NCBI RefSeq assembly: GCF_046523945.1
Contig: NZ_CP171363.1
Coordinates: 806,001 to 870,000, forward strand
Origin: Faucicola mancuniensis
GTDB lineage: Bacteria > Pseudomonadota > Gammaproteobacteria > Pseudomonadales > Moraxellaceae
Reading direction: 5' to 3'
DNA: 64,000 bases
Part shown: positions 30,274-40,094 of the stretch, piece after piece
Position numbering within the stretch: position 1 is the first letter of the stretch
Layout of the letters: each line of letters opens with the position of its first letter
Made by a program: the position numbers and the translations under genes
The notes under the pieces: generated by a model
What the model was told of the DNA's origin: nothing
Database searches by the model: none
What the model saw: the letters and a program-made list of their open reading frames with translations, nothing else

Positions 30274-31101
30274 TTAATTCGCTTTGCCATCATGTTGTTC
30301 ATTCACTACCGTTTCCGCTTTGTCAAACAACCAACCTGCCAAAAACGACTGATGTCGCACGCTGTCATCGTCATTTTTTAGGCTTTGTACATAGTCGTGG
30401 GTGTAGCCTTCCCAAGCCAAGGCTTCATCATGGGTCATTTTGCCAGTCAAAGTCAAATACCGCAAATACACAAGCCACGTATTTAACACATCGCTTTCGC
30501 AATAGGTGGTGAGTTTTTGCCACTCGCCTGCCTGCACCATCGGCACGACATCATAGCCATCAATCGTCTGTTTGCCCGCAAAACCGCACGCAATAGCCAC
30601 CACGTCCAGTTTTTGATACGTGCCATTCATGGCGGTTTTTAACATCAAATCGGTGTGGCGGTCGTGGTAGCGATTGATATAATTGTTATATTTCATTTCA
30701 CTGGTATTTTCGGTAAACAGTTTTGGGGCGGATAGTCCATGTTGCAAGGCTCGGTAACTCATCACAGGTATATCAAAACCCTTGCCATTCCAACTTACCA
30801 AAGTTGGCAATTTTTCAATAGCATTAAAAAACGTCATCAACATTTCGCTTTCGCTATGGCTTTGTAATGACAAAGTTTTTAACGTCATTTTGCCATTGGC
30901 GACCCAAAGCACCGACAAACAGGCGATTTTGTGCAACGGCAACGGCATAAACGGCGTGTCCGCTTCGGCTTGACGCAACTGGATTAATTCGGTCAAAGCC
31001 GTGTCATCATCAAGCTTAGCAAGCTGTGGATACAGGCGTTTTGCCACGGTGATATCAGGAATGGTTTCAATATCAAAAACCAAAATCGGCGGTGCGGTCA
31101 T
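30274..31101 (-). CDS. Predicted 3'-5' exonuclease, PolB-like (DnaQ fold)
   Basis: 275 residues. Exonuclease motif I is LVFDIETIPD (about 7-16, Asp and Glu metal ligands), motif II is WNGKGFDIPVMSYRAL and the late part has CESDVLNTWLVYLRYL with the motif III Asp. This is the PF10108-type family of stand-alone proofreading-like exonucleases related to DNA polymerase B. Its role in repair is inferred. It lies 58 bases downstream of cysM on the same strand. Confidence 0.8.
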   Translation of the reverse strand: MTAPPILVFDIETIPDITVAKRLYPQLAKLDDDTALTELIQLRQAEADTPFMPLPLHKIACLSVLWVANGKMTLKTLSLQSHSESEMLMTFFNAIEKLPTLVSWNGKGFDIPVMSYRALQHGLSAPKLFTENTSEMKYNNYINRYHDRHTDLMLKTAMNGTYQKLDVVAIACGFAGKQTIDGYDVVPMVQAGEWQKLTTYCESDVLNTWLVYLRYLTLTGKMTHDEALAWEGYTHDYVQSLKNDDDSVRHQSFLAGWLFDKAETVVNEQHDGKAN

Positions 31102-31159
31102 ATTTTTTCCTATTTGTCAAAATTATTCATTATTTTTTAACTATTTTTAAAAACTTAAT

Positions 31160-32062
31160 TTATTTGTCATCAAAACCAAACAATCCTGTAGATAAATATC
31201 TATCACCCCTATCGCACACGATAAACACAATCACCGCATCAGGGTTGTCTTTGGCAATCTGCAAACTTGCCCAACCTGCACCGCCTGACGACACCCCACA
31301 AAAAATCCCTTCTTGGCGAGCCAGTTGTCGCATGGTGATTTCGGCATCGGATTGGCGAATGTCCATGATAGTGTCCACCCATGTTTCGTTAAAGATTTTT
31401 GGCAAATAGGCTTTTTCCCAACGGCGAATCCCTGCGATATTTGAGCCTTCAGACGGCTGTAAACCGATGATTTGAATGTCAGGATTTTTTTCTTTTAAAA
31501 ATTTTGCCACGCCCATAATCGTGCCAGTTGTCCCCATACTACTCACAAAATGGGTGATTTTGCCTTGGGTTTGTTGCCAAATCTCTGGGGCGGTGCTGTG
31601 ATAATGTGCCAGCCAATTATCATCATTGTTAAACTGGTCTAGCACCACACCTTTGCCGTCTGCTTGCATTTGTAATGCCAAATCTCGTGCTTGTTCCATG
31701 CTGTCCACTTCAATCAAAGTCGCACCGTAGGCTTTCATCGCATCTTTTCGCTCTTGGGTGGAATTTTTTGGCATTAACAGCGTCATCTTGTAGCCCATCA
31801 TCGCCGACACCATCGCCAACGCAATGCCTGTGTTGCCACTGGTCGCTTCTATCAGCGTATCGCCTTGTTTAATCAGTCCTTTGTTTTCAGCTTGGCGAAT
31901 CATGTTAAGTGCGGGGCGGTCTTTGACCGAGCCTGCGGGATTATTGCCTTCTAATTTTGCCAAAATGGTCGCACCGTTTGGCGAAAAACGTTGTAATTTT
32001 ACCAAAGGGGTATTGCCAACGCATTGTTCTAGGTTGGTCGTTGTGGTGATAAAGTTGTTCAT
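31160..32062 (-). CDS. cysM: Cysteine synthase B
   Basis: A PLP enzyme of 300 residues forming cysteine (or S-sulfocysteine from thiosulfate) from O-acetylserine. The PLP lysine is in NPAGSVKDRPALNMI, the phosphate loop is EATSGNTGIALA, and SSMGTTGTIMGVAKFL and GVSSGGAGWASLQ are intact. The length and the GxxK-less loop favour CysM over CysK. It diverges from the GacS-like kinase, an arrangement known from Pseudomonas and Acinetobacter. Confidence 0.93.
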   Translation of the reverse strand: MNNFITTTTNLEQCVGNTPLVKLQRFSPNGATILAKLEGNNPAGSVKDRPALNMIRQAENKGLIKQGDTLIEATSGNTGIALAMVSAMMGYKMTLLMPKNSTQERKDAMKAYGATLIEVDSMEQARDLALQMQADGKGVVLDQFNNDDNWLAHYHSTAPEIWQQTQGKITHFVSSMGTTGTIMGVAKFLKEKNPDIQIIGLQPSEGSNIAGIRRWEKAYLPKIFNETWVDTIMDIRQSDAEITMRQLARQEGIFCGVSSGGAGWASLQIAKDNPDAVIVFIVCDRGDRYLSTGLFGFDDK

Positions 32063-32202
32063 AATTTGACTACTTTTTTTGTGAAAATTGGCTTATTTTA
32101 ACAAACTTTGCGGTTTTCGTCATTTGCAAAACAAAGATTTTATGGCGTTTTGGGTAACAACTGGTTAAAATAATGTTTTTAATTTAAATTGGATAAAATG
32201 TT

Positions 32203-35200
32203 GTGGCAAAACGTTTTCGTTTGGATTTTTCAACCGCTTATGGACAGCTAATTTTATTAGTGTTTTTGCCAATCAGCTTGCTTGCGATGGTGGGCGGTGT
32301 GCTGGTGCTGTACGACACCAGCCGAGCAGGTCGCATTATCCAAAAAGCCAGTGCCGACACCTTGCTAAACCAGTCGCAGACGCTGTTGGCAGGCTGGTAC
32401 AACGAGTTAGCGGTGATTGAACAAAATGTGGCAAACGACAAAAACCGCCAAAGCCAAAAAACGCCACCGCAAACTTTAAGCAAAGACGAGTTAAATAACA
32501 AACAAAATACGCTCAGCCAAAAGCTACAATTTGGCATTAACGACCGCCATTTGCAAGGCTTGATGGTTATCAATGAACAAGGTGATGTGTTGCTTCATTT
32601 TGGGGAAACTTATCCTTTACAAGTCAAAAATAAAGATTTGTCTGTCAATCAAATTTTTTTAAATAATTTGCAAAAATCGATGTCAAAACGCCAATTTTCA
32701 CAAAATTTTTATCCGCAATATGGACAAAATTATTTGGGTTATACTATTGATTATTTGACCGCCCAAAATCATTATGTGATTGACACAGGTGATGGTACAT
32801 TTTATTCCAAGCCTTTGATGTTAAACGCAAAAAATCACAATTTTGGCAAAATGTGGTTGATTGTTAATGTGGACAATGAACCGTTAAAAATCGCCCGTTA
32901 TCAGGTGATTTTGGCATTGGCAATCACAGGTTTGTTTACTATTTTGTTGTTGCTGTTGTCTATTAACATTTATGCCAGACGTTGGATTACGCCGATTTAT
33001 GAAATGCGGTTGCATTTGCAACGCACCAATGCCGAAAATCTGTACAAGCCGATGGCGATTGAGTCCAGCGGTGAGATTAATCAGTTGCAACAGGATTTGG
33101 TAAAAACGTTACGCCGATTGCACAGCAGTTTTCAAGAGTTAAAAAACCATGCCGACCAGACCGAAGACGACTTACGCCAAACTTTTGACGAAATGGAAAT
33201 GCAAAACATTTCTATGCGAAATGCTCACGATGCGGCAATTTCTGCCAACCGCACCAAGTCGGCTTTTTTGGCAAATATCAGTCATGAGTTACGCACGCCT
33301 TTAAACAGCATTGACGGCTTTATCAATCTGTTATCACGGCATGGCGGATTGAACCATGAGCAAGATTTGTACGTACAAACCATTCGCAAATCATCGGCAC
33401 ATCTGTTGGCACTCGTCAATGATGTGTTAGATTTTTCCAAAATTGAAGCGGGCAAATTGGTGCTAGAAAAGCATGAATTTGACTTGTATGCGACCATTTA
33501 TGACGTGGTTGATATGCTTTCGCCGATTGCTGCTGAAAAAGGGCTTCGCCTTGCGGTGTATTTTTATGACGATGTGCCACGTTATTTGTTGGGCGATGCG
33601 TTGCGTGTTAAACAAGTTTTGACAAATTTGGTGAATAATGCGATTAAATTTACCGACACAGGCGAAGTTATTGTGCGTGCAAGCCTTGATGAAACCAGCG
33701 ATAACAACGTAAAAATCAGCATTACTGACACAGGGCGTGGCATTGATACCGCTCACCAAAAAGTGCTGTTCCAAAGTTTTTCACAAGGCGACCCATCTAT
33801 CACTCGCCAATATGGTGGCACAGGTTTGGGCTTGGTTATTTCAAAACAATTAACGCAACTGATGGGCGGTACAATCGGTTTTTACGACCACCAAAGTACC
33901 AATGACAGTAGCAATAATCATAGCAATGACAATGATGTTGCCCATGCCAAAGGCTCAACATTTTGGTTTAGTTTGCCAATCGACATGAATGAACAACAAG
34001 CCAAAATCAACGAATTGCCGATGAAAGAGCTTTGGGAAATTTCAGTAAATTTGACGCACAGCAACGAAAAACCGTTACAAATATTGGTATGGATAGAGCA
34101 TTTGGCAAGTTTGCAAATTTTGCGTGGCAGTTTACGCCAATTAAACGTACATATTGACACCGTTAATTCGTTAAACACCTTGCTTGATGCGTTAAATCAG
34201 CACAAACAGTACGATTGGCTGTTGATTGATAATGGCTTGTCCGCAGATACCACCGCTTTGTTAAAACAAATTCGTTTACATTATGCAGGCAAATTGGCAT
34301 TATTTGGTTATCATGTCAATCTTGACCCCGATTTGTTAAAACGTTATCAAGTGCATAGCCTGTATCAACCGCTTGACCGCAGACAACTTTATCAATTATT
34401 AAACAACAACCAATCCAGCAAACCACAAGAAACACCGCCCCAAAAATGGCAAGGTTTTTGTGTGTTGGCGGTGGACGACCATGTGCCGAATTTGTTGGTT
34501 TTAGAAGCCTTGTTACAAGAGCTTGGCGTGTCGGTGGTGTCGCTTAATAGCGGATTTGATGCGATTAAATATATGCGAAACAGCCTAAAATTGAACGCCA
34601 ATCCTGACAAAGCGTATCAACACATTGACTTAATTTTTATGGACATTCAAATGCCAAAAATGTCAGGAAGACAGGCATCGCAACAAATTCGCCAATTAGA
34701 ACACCTTGCCAACGAACAATTTGGCACAACATGCCAAACCCCCATCATCGCACTCACCGCCCACAGCCTATCGGACGAAAGAGAAAAACTGTTGGCATCG
34801 GGCATTAATGACTATGTTGGCAAACCAATTAGCCAACCACAATTGATAAAAGTGTTAGAACATTGGCTTGCCAATAACCAAAGCCACAAAACATCTTTGA
34901 CACTACAACCCACAGACGACAATGCCATAGACGACAACGCCACAGACGCAGTATTAGATGATGATGAAAATCCGTTATTGGTGATTGATTGGCAAGATGC
35001 ACTTACTCGTGTCGCTGGCAAGGCGGATTTGGCAAGCAATCTGTTAAACCTAATCATAGAATCCAGCACCCAAGAAAAAGCCGAACTCACCCAAGCATGG
35101 CAAGACAACAACCGAGAAGCCATCGCCAACATCGCTCACCGCATTTTGGGGGCGAGCCGTTACACAGGCGTGCCACAGTTACGCCACGCCAGCCAACAGC

Positions 35201-35391
35201 TAGAAGACAAATGTTTATTAAATGTGGATAACAATTCGCCCACCCAGTTTATTTGGCTTCAGCCGTATTTTGAACAGCTGATAACCGCTTTGGACAATCT
35301 GATTTCGGTAGATTTTGACGATTATCCCATGTTAAAAAACCACAAAACAGACGACCCCAAAGAAAATGACATGGCGTGGAAAATGATGTAA
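32203..35391 (+). CDS. gacS: GacS/BarA-type hybrid sensor histidine kinase
   Basis: 1062 residues from a GTG start. Order: membrane helix (about 13-33), periplasmic sensor region, second helix (about 232-252), HAMP, HisKA with His361 in SHELRTPLNSIDGF, HATPase with NLVNNAIKFT, DTGRGID and GGTGLGLVIS, a degenerate receiver (about 630-730), a receiver with phospho-acceptor Asp814 (MDIQMPKMSG) and an HPt domain with His979 (AHRILGASRYTGV). In the Gac system it phosphorylates GacA and drives small RNAs that sequester CsrA/RsmA. gacA is not in the window. It is a complete phosphorelay; the position next to cysM supports GacS. Confidence 0.88.
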   Translation: MAKRFRLDFSTAYGQLILLVFLPISLLAMVGGVLVLYDTSRAGRIIQKASADTLLNQSQTLLAGWYNELAVIEQNVANDKNRQSQKTPPQTLSKDELNNKQNTLSQKLQFGINDRHLQGLMVINEQGDVLLHFGETYPLQVKNKDLSVNQIFLNNLQKSMSKRQFSQNFYPQYGQNYLGYTIDYLTAQNHYVIDTGDGTFYSKPLMLNAKNHNFGKMWLIVNVDNEPLKIARYQVILALAITGLFTILLLLLSINIYARRWITPIYEMRLHLQRTNAENLYKPMAIESSGEINQLQQDLVKTLRRLHSSFQELKNHADQTEDDLRQTFDEMEMQNISMRNAHDAAISANRTKSAFLANISHELRTPLNSIDGFINLLSRHGGLNHEQDLYVQTIRKSSAHLLALVNDVLDFSKIEAGKLVLEKHEFDLYATIYDVVDMLSPIAAEKGLRLAVYFYDDVPRYLLGDALRVKQVLTNLVNNAIKFTDTGEVIVRASLDETSDNNVKISITDTGRGIDTAHQKVLFQSFSQGDPSITRQYGGTGLGLVISKQLTQLMGGTIGFYDHQSTNDSSNNHSNDNDVAHAKGSTFWFSLPIDMNEQQAKINELPMKELWEISVNLTHSNEKPLQILVWIEHLASLQILRGSLRQLNVHIDTVNSLNTLLDALNQHKQYDWLLIDNGLSADTTALLKQIRLHYAGKLALFGYHVNLDPDLLKRYQVHSLYQPLDRRQLYQLLNNNQSSKPQETPPQKWQGFCVLAVDDHVPNLLVLEALLQELGVSVVSLNSGFDAIKYMRNSLKLNANPDKAYQHIDLIFMDIQMPKMSGRQASQQIRQLEHLANEQFGTTCQTPIIALTAHSLSDEREKLLASGINDYVGKPISQPQLIKVLEHWLANNQSHKTSLTLQPTDDNAIDDNATDAVLDDDENPLLVIDWQDALTRVAGKADLASNLLNLIIESSTQEKAELTQAWQDNNREAIANIAHRILGASRYTGVPQLRHASQQLEDKCLLNVDNNSPTQFIWLQPYFEQLITALDNLISVDFDDYPMLKNHKTDDPKENDMAWKMM

Positions 35392-35399
35392 TCGTTGTT

Positions 35400-35723
35400 T
35401 TATTTATTTTGCCCTGCACAATTTGGGCTGTTTGGCACTTGGCTTAAGTTTTGCCATTCATCAGGCGTATAGGCATGAATGGCAAAAGCATGAATCGTAC
35501 CGCCACCTTGTGCCAGTAAGTGATTAACCGTTTGATAAACCAACTGATGACGCTGTACCAAGCGTTTTTCAACAAAAGCAGGGCTGACAATCACCAGTTT
35601 AAAATGGCTTTCTTTGCCATCAAAATAATTGGCATGATTCATAGATTCGTTGATTAAATCCACAAAAACAGGATTTAAACTTTGTACACATTGTAAAATG
35701 TTGTCTGCTAATGGCGTAGGCAT
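35400..35723 (-). CDS. BolA-family protein
   Basis: 107 residues from the ATG at 35723 (MPTPLADN); an in-frame ATG at 35777 would run into the upstream terminator and adds unlike sequence. The BolA fold is seen as PVFVDLINESMNHANYF, SHFKLVIVSPAFVEKRLVQRHQLVY and GGTIHAFAIHAYTPDEW with the conserved C-terminal His. BolA proteins bind glutaredoxin-held Fe-S clusters or act as DNA-binding stress regulators. It converges with gacS, 8 bases apart. Confidence 0.85.
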   Translation of the reverse strand: MPTPLADNILQCVQSLNPVFVDLINESMNHANYFDGKESHFKLVIVSPAFVEKRLVQRHQLVYQTVNHLLAQGGGTIHAFAIHAYTPDEWQNLSQVPNSPNCAGQNK

Positions 35724-35753
35724 GGTTTTTCTCGCTTTTTGATAAATAAAATT

Positions 35754-35786
35754 AAAAAAAGGGCAAGCCATCGCCACCCTTTTTTT
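35754..35786. terminator. Intrinsic terminator between M48 protease and bolA
   Basis: AAAAAAAGGG (35754-35763) faces CCCTTTTTTT (35777-35786), with an inner GGC/GCC pair possible. On the minus strand the stem ends in a run of T, so it can end the M48 transcript; it is symmetric. Confidence 0.65.
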
Positions 35787-35813
35787 GTGTTTAGCTAAGA
35801 TTTTTTTGACAAA

Positions 35814-36629
35814 TTATTTTTTTGCTTGTTGATACAATGGCAAAACTTTTGGCATCATCGCTTGCAAATTGGCGATACGGGTCGCACTCACAGGGTGGGT
35901 ACTCAAAAACTGTGGGGCACTGCGTCCGCCACTATTTTGTTGCATTTTTTGCCAAAGTGTAACCGCAGCATTTGGGTCATACCCAGCACGAGCCATCAGC
36001 TCAAGCCCCATCAAATCCGCTTCGGTTTCTTGGGTACGGCTGTTTGGCAATGTTAAACCCAAATCCCCTGCCAAGCCTGCGACCTGTGCCTGTCCGCTAG
36101 ACAAACCAAAAACCGCCGCCCCAAGTCCAATCGCCGTTTGCGTCGCTACTTGTCTTGACATACGTTCACGAGAGTGTTCACGCAAGGCATGTGCCATTTC
36201 GTGTCCCATGATGGCAGCAATTTCAGCATCGGTGAGTTTGAGTTTTTCAATAATGCCAGAATAAAAAACGATTTTGCCACCCGGCATCACGTAGGCATTG
36301 ATTTCACTACTTTCAATAATGTGGACTTCCCACGCCCAGTTACGTGCATCAGGACGATACGCCCCTGTTTGGGCGATAAGGCGATTGGCAATACTTTTTA
36401 GGCGATTTAATTGGACTTTATCCACGTCCAATTTACCTTCATTTTTGGCTTGTTGCATGGTTTTTTGGTAGCTTTGGTTTGACAGTTGCATAACCTGCTC
36501 GCTTGACACCATCAACAACTGATTACGTTTAACACCAATCGCTCCTGTGTCCGTGGTGCTAGAACAAGCCGTCAAACTACCACCGACCAAAGCAATCGCC
36601 AGCATAGGGATTGCGATTTTTTTAAACAT
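35814..36629 (-). CDS. M48-family metalloprotease lipoprotein
   Basis: 271 residues from the ATG at 36629, chosen because GGAG lies 9 bases upstream; two in-frame ATGs upstream would add 5 residues. The signal peptide ends in a lipobox LTAC, so the protein is lipid-anchored, probably in the outer membrane. The zinc motif HEMAH is at about 143-147, with the third ligand Glu in ETEADLMGLELMARAGYDP. It resembles LoiP/YcaL-type proteases that degrade misfolded outer-membrane proteins. It stands alone between two terminators or promoters. Confidence 0.88.
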   Translation of the reverse strand: MFKKIAIPMLAIALVGGSLTACSSTTDTGAIGVKRNQLLMVSSEQVMQLSNQSYQKTMQQAKNEGKLDVDKVQLNRLKSIANRLIAQTGAYRPDARNWAWEVHIIESSEINAYVMPGGKIVFYSGIIEKLKLTDAEIAAIMGHEMAHALREHSRERMSRQVATQTAIGLGAAVFGLSSGQAQVAGLAGDLGLTLPNSRTQETEADLMGLELMARAGYDPNAAVTLWQKMQQNSGGRSAPQFLSTHPVSATRIANLQAMMPKVLPLYQQAKK

Positions 36630-36754
36630 TGTCATACGCTCCATTTTTTATTTACAATTGCCTTATTATAGTCAATTTTTGATAAAATTTTAGACAATTT
36701 AAGTATAAATTTGTTACATCTTTATCGCAAACCAACTTTTTGGCAAAAGTAAAA

Positions 36755-39706
36755 TTAAATCACTTTTTCCAATTTAAAGCCCAATTTTTCCAGCATTTCC
36801 GCTTTATCAAACCGTGCTAAAGTCGCTTTAACACATGGCTTATCTTTGAGATAAGTTGCTGTTACACGTTGCAAATCATCAAGTGTTACCGCCAAAATCT
36901 TGGCTCGCATCGCCTGTTGCCACTCTTTGTTACGTCCGTGCAATTCAGAAAACAACGCCTTAACCGCTTCCCCTGCAGGGCTTGGAGGTTTATCCATACC
37001 CGCCATTAAGCCTAAAATCGCTTCTTCAATCCACAAATCGGTTTTTTCACTTGCTTTTTGTTCAAGTAACCAATCAATACTCGCCAAAAAGTCAGCAAAA
37101 GTCTGCTCACAGCGTGGGTCTCGGTAACTATAAAAACGGAACGCACAGCCGTTACTATCGTAGCTTGCACCGCCACCGTACGCACCGCCTGTTTCACGAA
37201 TGGCTCGGTGTAAATAATTGTTGCGTAAAACGCTTGACAGCACCATTAACGCAGGGGCATCAGCGTGTTCCGCAGGAACGGCTTGAAACGCCATCGCATT
37301 ATGAAAAACGTTAGTTTGTGCAAGCCAAGCGACATTGTCATTATTTACGTTAAACGTATGATTTTGCAAGGTATTTTTTGATAAATCAACCGTTTCTTTC
37401 CAACTATTACTAATAGCTGTTTTTAGCTTTTCTAAATGTTCTTTTTCAGCAATGATTAACGCTTGTTTTGGTAAGGTTTTAATATAAGCGTGCAATTCAG
37501 TTAAACGATTGGTTAAATCTTGCCAAAGTGTCGGATTTTGTTCGGCATTTTCCAAAAATTCGGTCAATTGATTTAACGCAGGTAAACCGCCACGTACATA
37601 TTCTAAGCGATTGATTTTGCTCATATTTCGGCTTGCCGTTTGCAGTGCGTAAGCGTGTCCACTGTTGGTTAAGCGAGATTGCCAGCCCATTTGTTTTTGT
37701 GTTAAAAGCTCTTTTATACGGTCGGTTTCGCTAAAAATCGTGTCATTTAGCACGGTTTTTAACAAGTCAATCGCTTCTAATTTTCGGCTTAATGAACGAG
37801 TGGCGATTACCAAAAAGCTGTCCATTTTTTCTGGGTCGTTTGGCGATGTGCGTTGGCTAACACGCACGGTTACACCGCTAGAATGGCGAGCTTGCAAGGC
37901 TTGTAGACTACGAGCGTCAATGTCTTTTGTGCCAACTTCGCTGATTAACGTAAGATAAGTCGGCAAATCTGGGTGATTAATTACCGCTTCATGCTTGTCA
38001 AGTGGCAACAAAAGTTGATAATAATACAAGCCATTTGTCCCTGCTTCATATTCATAAATCACGCTGTCTTGACCGCTTAGCACGATTGGCGATTTTTTGC
38101 CTGTTTTAAACTGAATATCGGCAGGAATATCGGCAAGCCCCACTTTTGGCAATAGGTCAATATCGTCTGCTGTGGCTTGGCGTTCGGCTAAATCTTTGGC
38201 AAATTGTTGTAATTGTTCACGTTTTTCATCATTTAACGTTTGTTCAATGTTATCCAATTTTGCTTGTTCTTCTTGGGCTTGTTTTTCCGCTTTTTTATCA
38301 TCAGGAATCAGTGTTAAACGCACACGGTGAGTATTATTTAACAAATGTTCATAAGTTAAATCATGGATAAATTGCGGATTTTGTACCTGTTCACGCAACC
38401 AGTTAAGGTTGTCATCAATATCCCACACATCAACAGGATTGCCGTCATGAATGGCGGTGCTAAAACCTTCCAAAATCAAGTTCAAGCCGTACGGCATACT
38501 GTCGCCACCGATATGGCGTTGGTCAATCTCAATTTGGTGTAAAATGGTTTCAATCTCTTCGGCAGAAATTGGATTGTCGGCAACCTGTCGCAACACGTCC
38601 AAAATGCCGTTTTCAATCTCATCAGCATGCTGACTTTCCGAGCCACGCACCCCTGCATAAAACACCATTTGATAATGACTATCATCAAGCCCTAACAGCG
38701 GTGATGGTGCGGATGCAAGCGGGTGGCTTTCCAAAAACGCACGCAATGGTGAACCCGAATGCTCTACCAACACGCCCTCAAGCAGTCTCAAGGCAAGGCG
38801 TTGTTTTGCGTCCAAAATCGTTGGTAACAGCCATGCCACAACGTGATGCGTTTGTTTTGGTTTTAGGCTATCTACGCTGTAAGTTTCAGTAACTTGAATC
38901 GGTTTGGTTAATTTTTGTTCAAGTAAAGATGCGTGTTTATGCCCTTTGCCAAACGTTTTTTCGCCAACAGCTAACGCATCATTATGTAGTTTCTCTTGAA
39001 TATCTGTTAATTCAATATTGCCAAAACTCATCACCACCGCATTGCTTGGGTGGTAGTGGCTTTGGTGAAATTTTACCAAATCATCATGCGTTAAATCGGT
39101 AATCGCAGATGGTTCACCGCCAGAATTATAGTGATAAGTGGTTGTTGGAAACAGATGACGAGCAAGCGTATGATAAAGTTGGTCAATTTCGCCACTCATT
39201 GCCCCTTTCATCTCGTTAAACACAATGCCTTTAAAAGTCGGTTTGCCATTGTCATCAAGCTCTACACGAATGCCTTCTTGGGCGAAATCTAGCGGATTTA
39301 AGTTCGGAAAAAAAGTCGCATCAAGATAAACCGACAACAGATTAAAATAATCTTGGCGGTTTTGCGTGGCAAACGGATATGCCGTCCAATCGGCGGCGGT
39401 AAAGGCATTCATAAAAGTATTAAGCGAGCGTTTAATCATGCTAAAAAATGGGTCTCGCACAGGGTATTTTTGCGAACCGCACAGGCTAGTATGCTCTAAA
39501 ATATGGGCTTCGCCTTTATCAGTCATCGGTTGGGTGCGAAAGCCGATTAAAAACGCATTTTCATCGCTTGGGTGAGCTAGATGATAGTGAATTAGCCCTG
39601 TTGCGATGTGTTCGCTCACAATAATATTGAGTGATAACGCATCAATGGTGTGGGTATTTAACAGTTTAAAATTTGGGTTTAACGTGATGTTTTGATTATT
39701 TGGCAT
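36755..39706 (-). CDS. M16C zinc metallopeptidase, presequence-protease (PreP)-like
   Basis: 983 residues in four M16 repeats. The inverted zinc motif HILEH is at 68-72, with the downstream GIVFNEMKGAMSG holding the third ligand Glu; the C-terminal domain has RETGGAYGGGASYDSNG, the substrate-binding arginine/tyrosine region of M16C. These chambers degrade peptides of up to about 70 residues. There is no signal peptide, so it is cytosolic by inference. It is intact and probably monocistronic. Confidence 0.9.
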   Translation of the reverse strand: MPNNQNITLNPNFKLLNTHTIDALSLNIIVSEHIATGLIHYHLAHPSDENAFLIGFRTQPMTDKGEAHILEHTSLCGSQKYPVRDPFFSMIKRSLNTFMNAFTAADWTAYPFATQNRQDYFNLLSVYLDATFFPNLNPLDFAQEGIRVELDDNGKPTFKGIVFNEMKGAMSGEIDQLYHTLARHLFPTTTYHYNSGGEPSAITDLTHDDLVKFHQSHYHPSNAVVMSFGNIELTDIQEKLHNDALAVGEKTFGKGHKHASLLEQKLTKPIQVTETYSVDSLKPKQTHHVVAWLLPTILDAKQRLALRLLEGVLVEHSGSPLRAFLESHPLASAPSPLLGLDDSHYQMVFYAGVRGSESQHADEIENGILDVLRQVADNPISAEEIETILHQIEIDQRHIGGDSMPYGLNLILEGFSTAIHDGNPVDVWDIDDNLNWLREQVQNPQFIHDLTYEHLLNNTHRVRLTLIPDDKKAEKQAQEEQAKLDNIEQTLNDEKREQLQQFAKDLAERQATADDIDLLPKVGLADIPADIQFKTGKKSPIVLSGQDSVIYEYEAGTNGLYYYQLLLPLDKHEAVINHPDLPTYLTLISEVGTKDIDARSLQALQARHSSGVTVRVSQRTSPNDPEKMDSFLVIATRSLSRKLEAIDLLKTVLNDTIFSETDRIKELLTQKQMGWQSRLTNSGHAYALQTASRNMSKINRLEYVRGGLPALNQLTEFLENAEQNPTLWQDLTNRLTELHAYIKTLPKQALIIAEKEHLEKLKTAISNSWKETVDLSKNTLQNHTFNVNNDNVAWLAQTNVFHNAMAFQAVPAEHADAPALMVLSSVLRNNYLHRAIRETGGAYGGGASYDSNGCAFRFYSYRDPRCEQTFADFLASIDWLLEQKASEKTDLWIEEAILGLMAGMDKPPSPAGEAVKALFSELHGRNKEWQQAMRAKILAVTLDDLQRVTATYLKDKPCVKATLARFDKAEMLEKLGFKLEKVI

Positions 39707-39796
39707 GATGTTCCTTGATAAATGATTTGTTTTTATTATTTAAAAAAAATTAAACATGATAAAATATAAATTAAAAAATTATGTAATATGCTATTA

Positions 39797-40078
39797 TCAA
39801 ATTTGCCATTGGGCTTCAAATTCAACGCCCGCCATACGGTTAATATGGTTTAGCACCACTTCTTGAAGTTTTGGTTGGCTTTCTTCATCGTTGGTTGTCA
39901 AAGTTGCCAACAATTGTTCGTTATCAGCAGACAGTATGACTTGGTTTTCTTCTGAAAAAGGAATGATGGTTTTCTCGCCTTGGTTGACAATATCAAATTT
40001 GTGCGACCAATGTTTTGCCAAACGTCCAATAATACGTTCGCCATCTTGGGTATTTAAGATTAATTTACTTTGATACAT
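39797..40078 (-). CDS. DUF2218-family protein
   Basis: A 93-residue small protein with the DUF2218 pattern: GERIIGRLAKHWSHKFDI, an IPFSEENQVILSADNEQLLATL middle strand region and a C-terminal EVVLNHINRMAGVEFEAQW. The function is unknown; relatives often sit near iron or siderophore genes. Here it follows the sensor kinase by 16 bases on the same strand and may share its transcript. Confidence 0.75.
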   Translation of the reverse strand: MYQSKLILNTQDGERIIGRLAKHWSHKFDIVNQGEKTIIPFSEENQVILSADNEQLLATLTTNDEESQPKLQEVVLNHINRMAGVEFEAQWQI

Positions 40079-40094
40079 GATATTTTCCTATTGT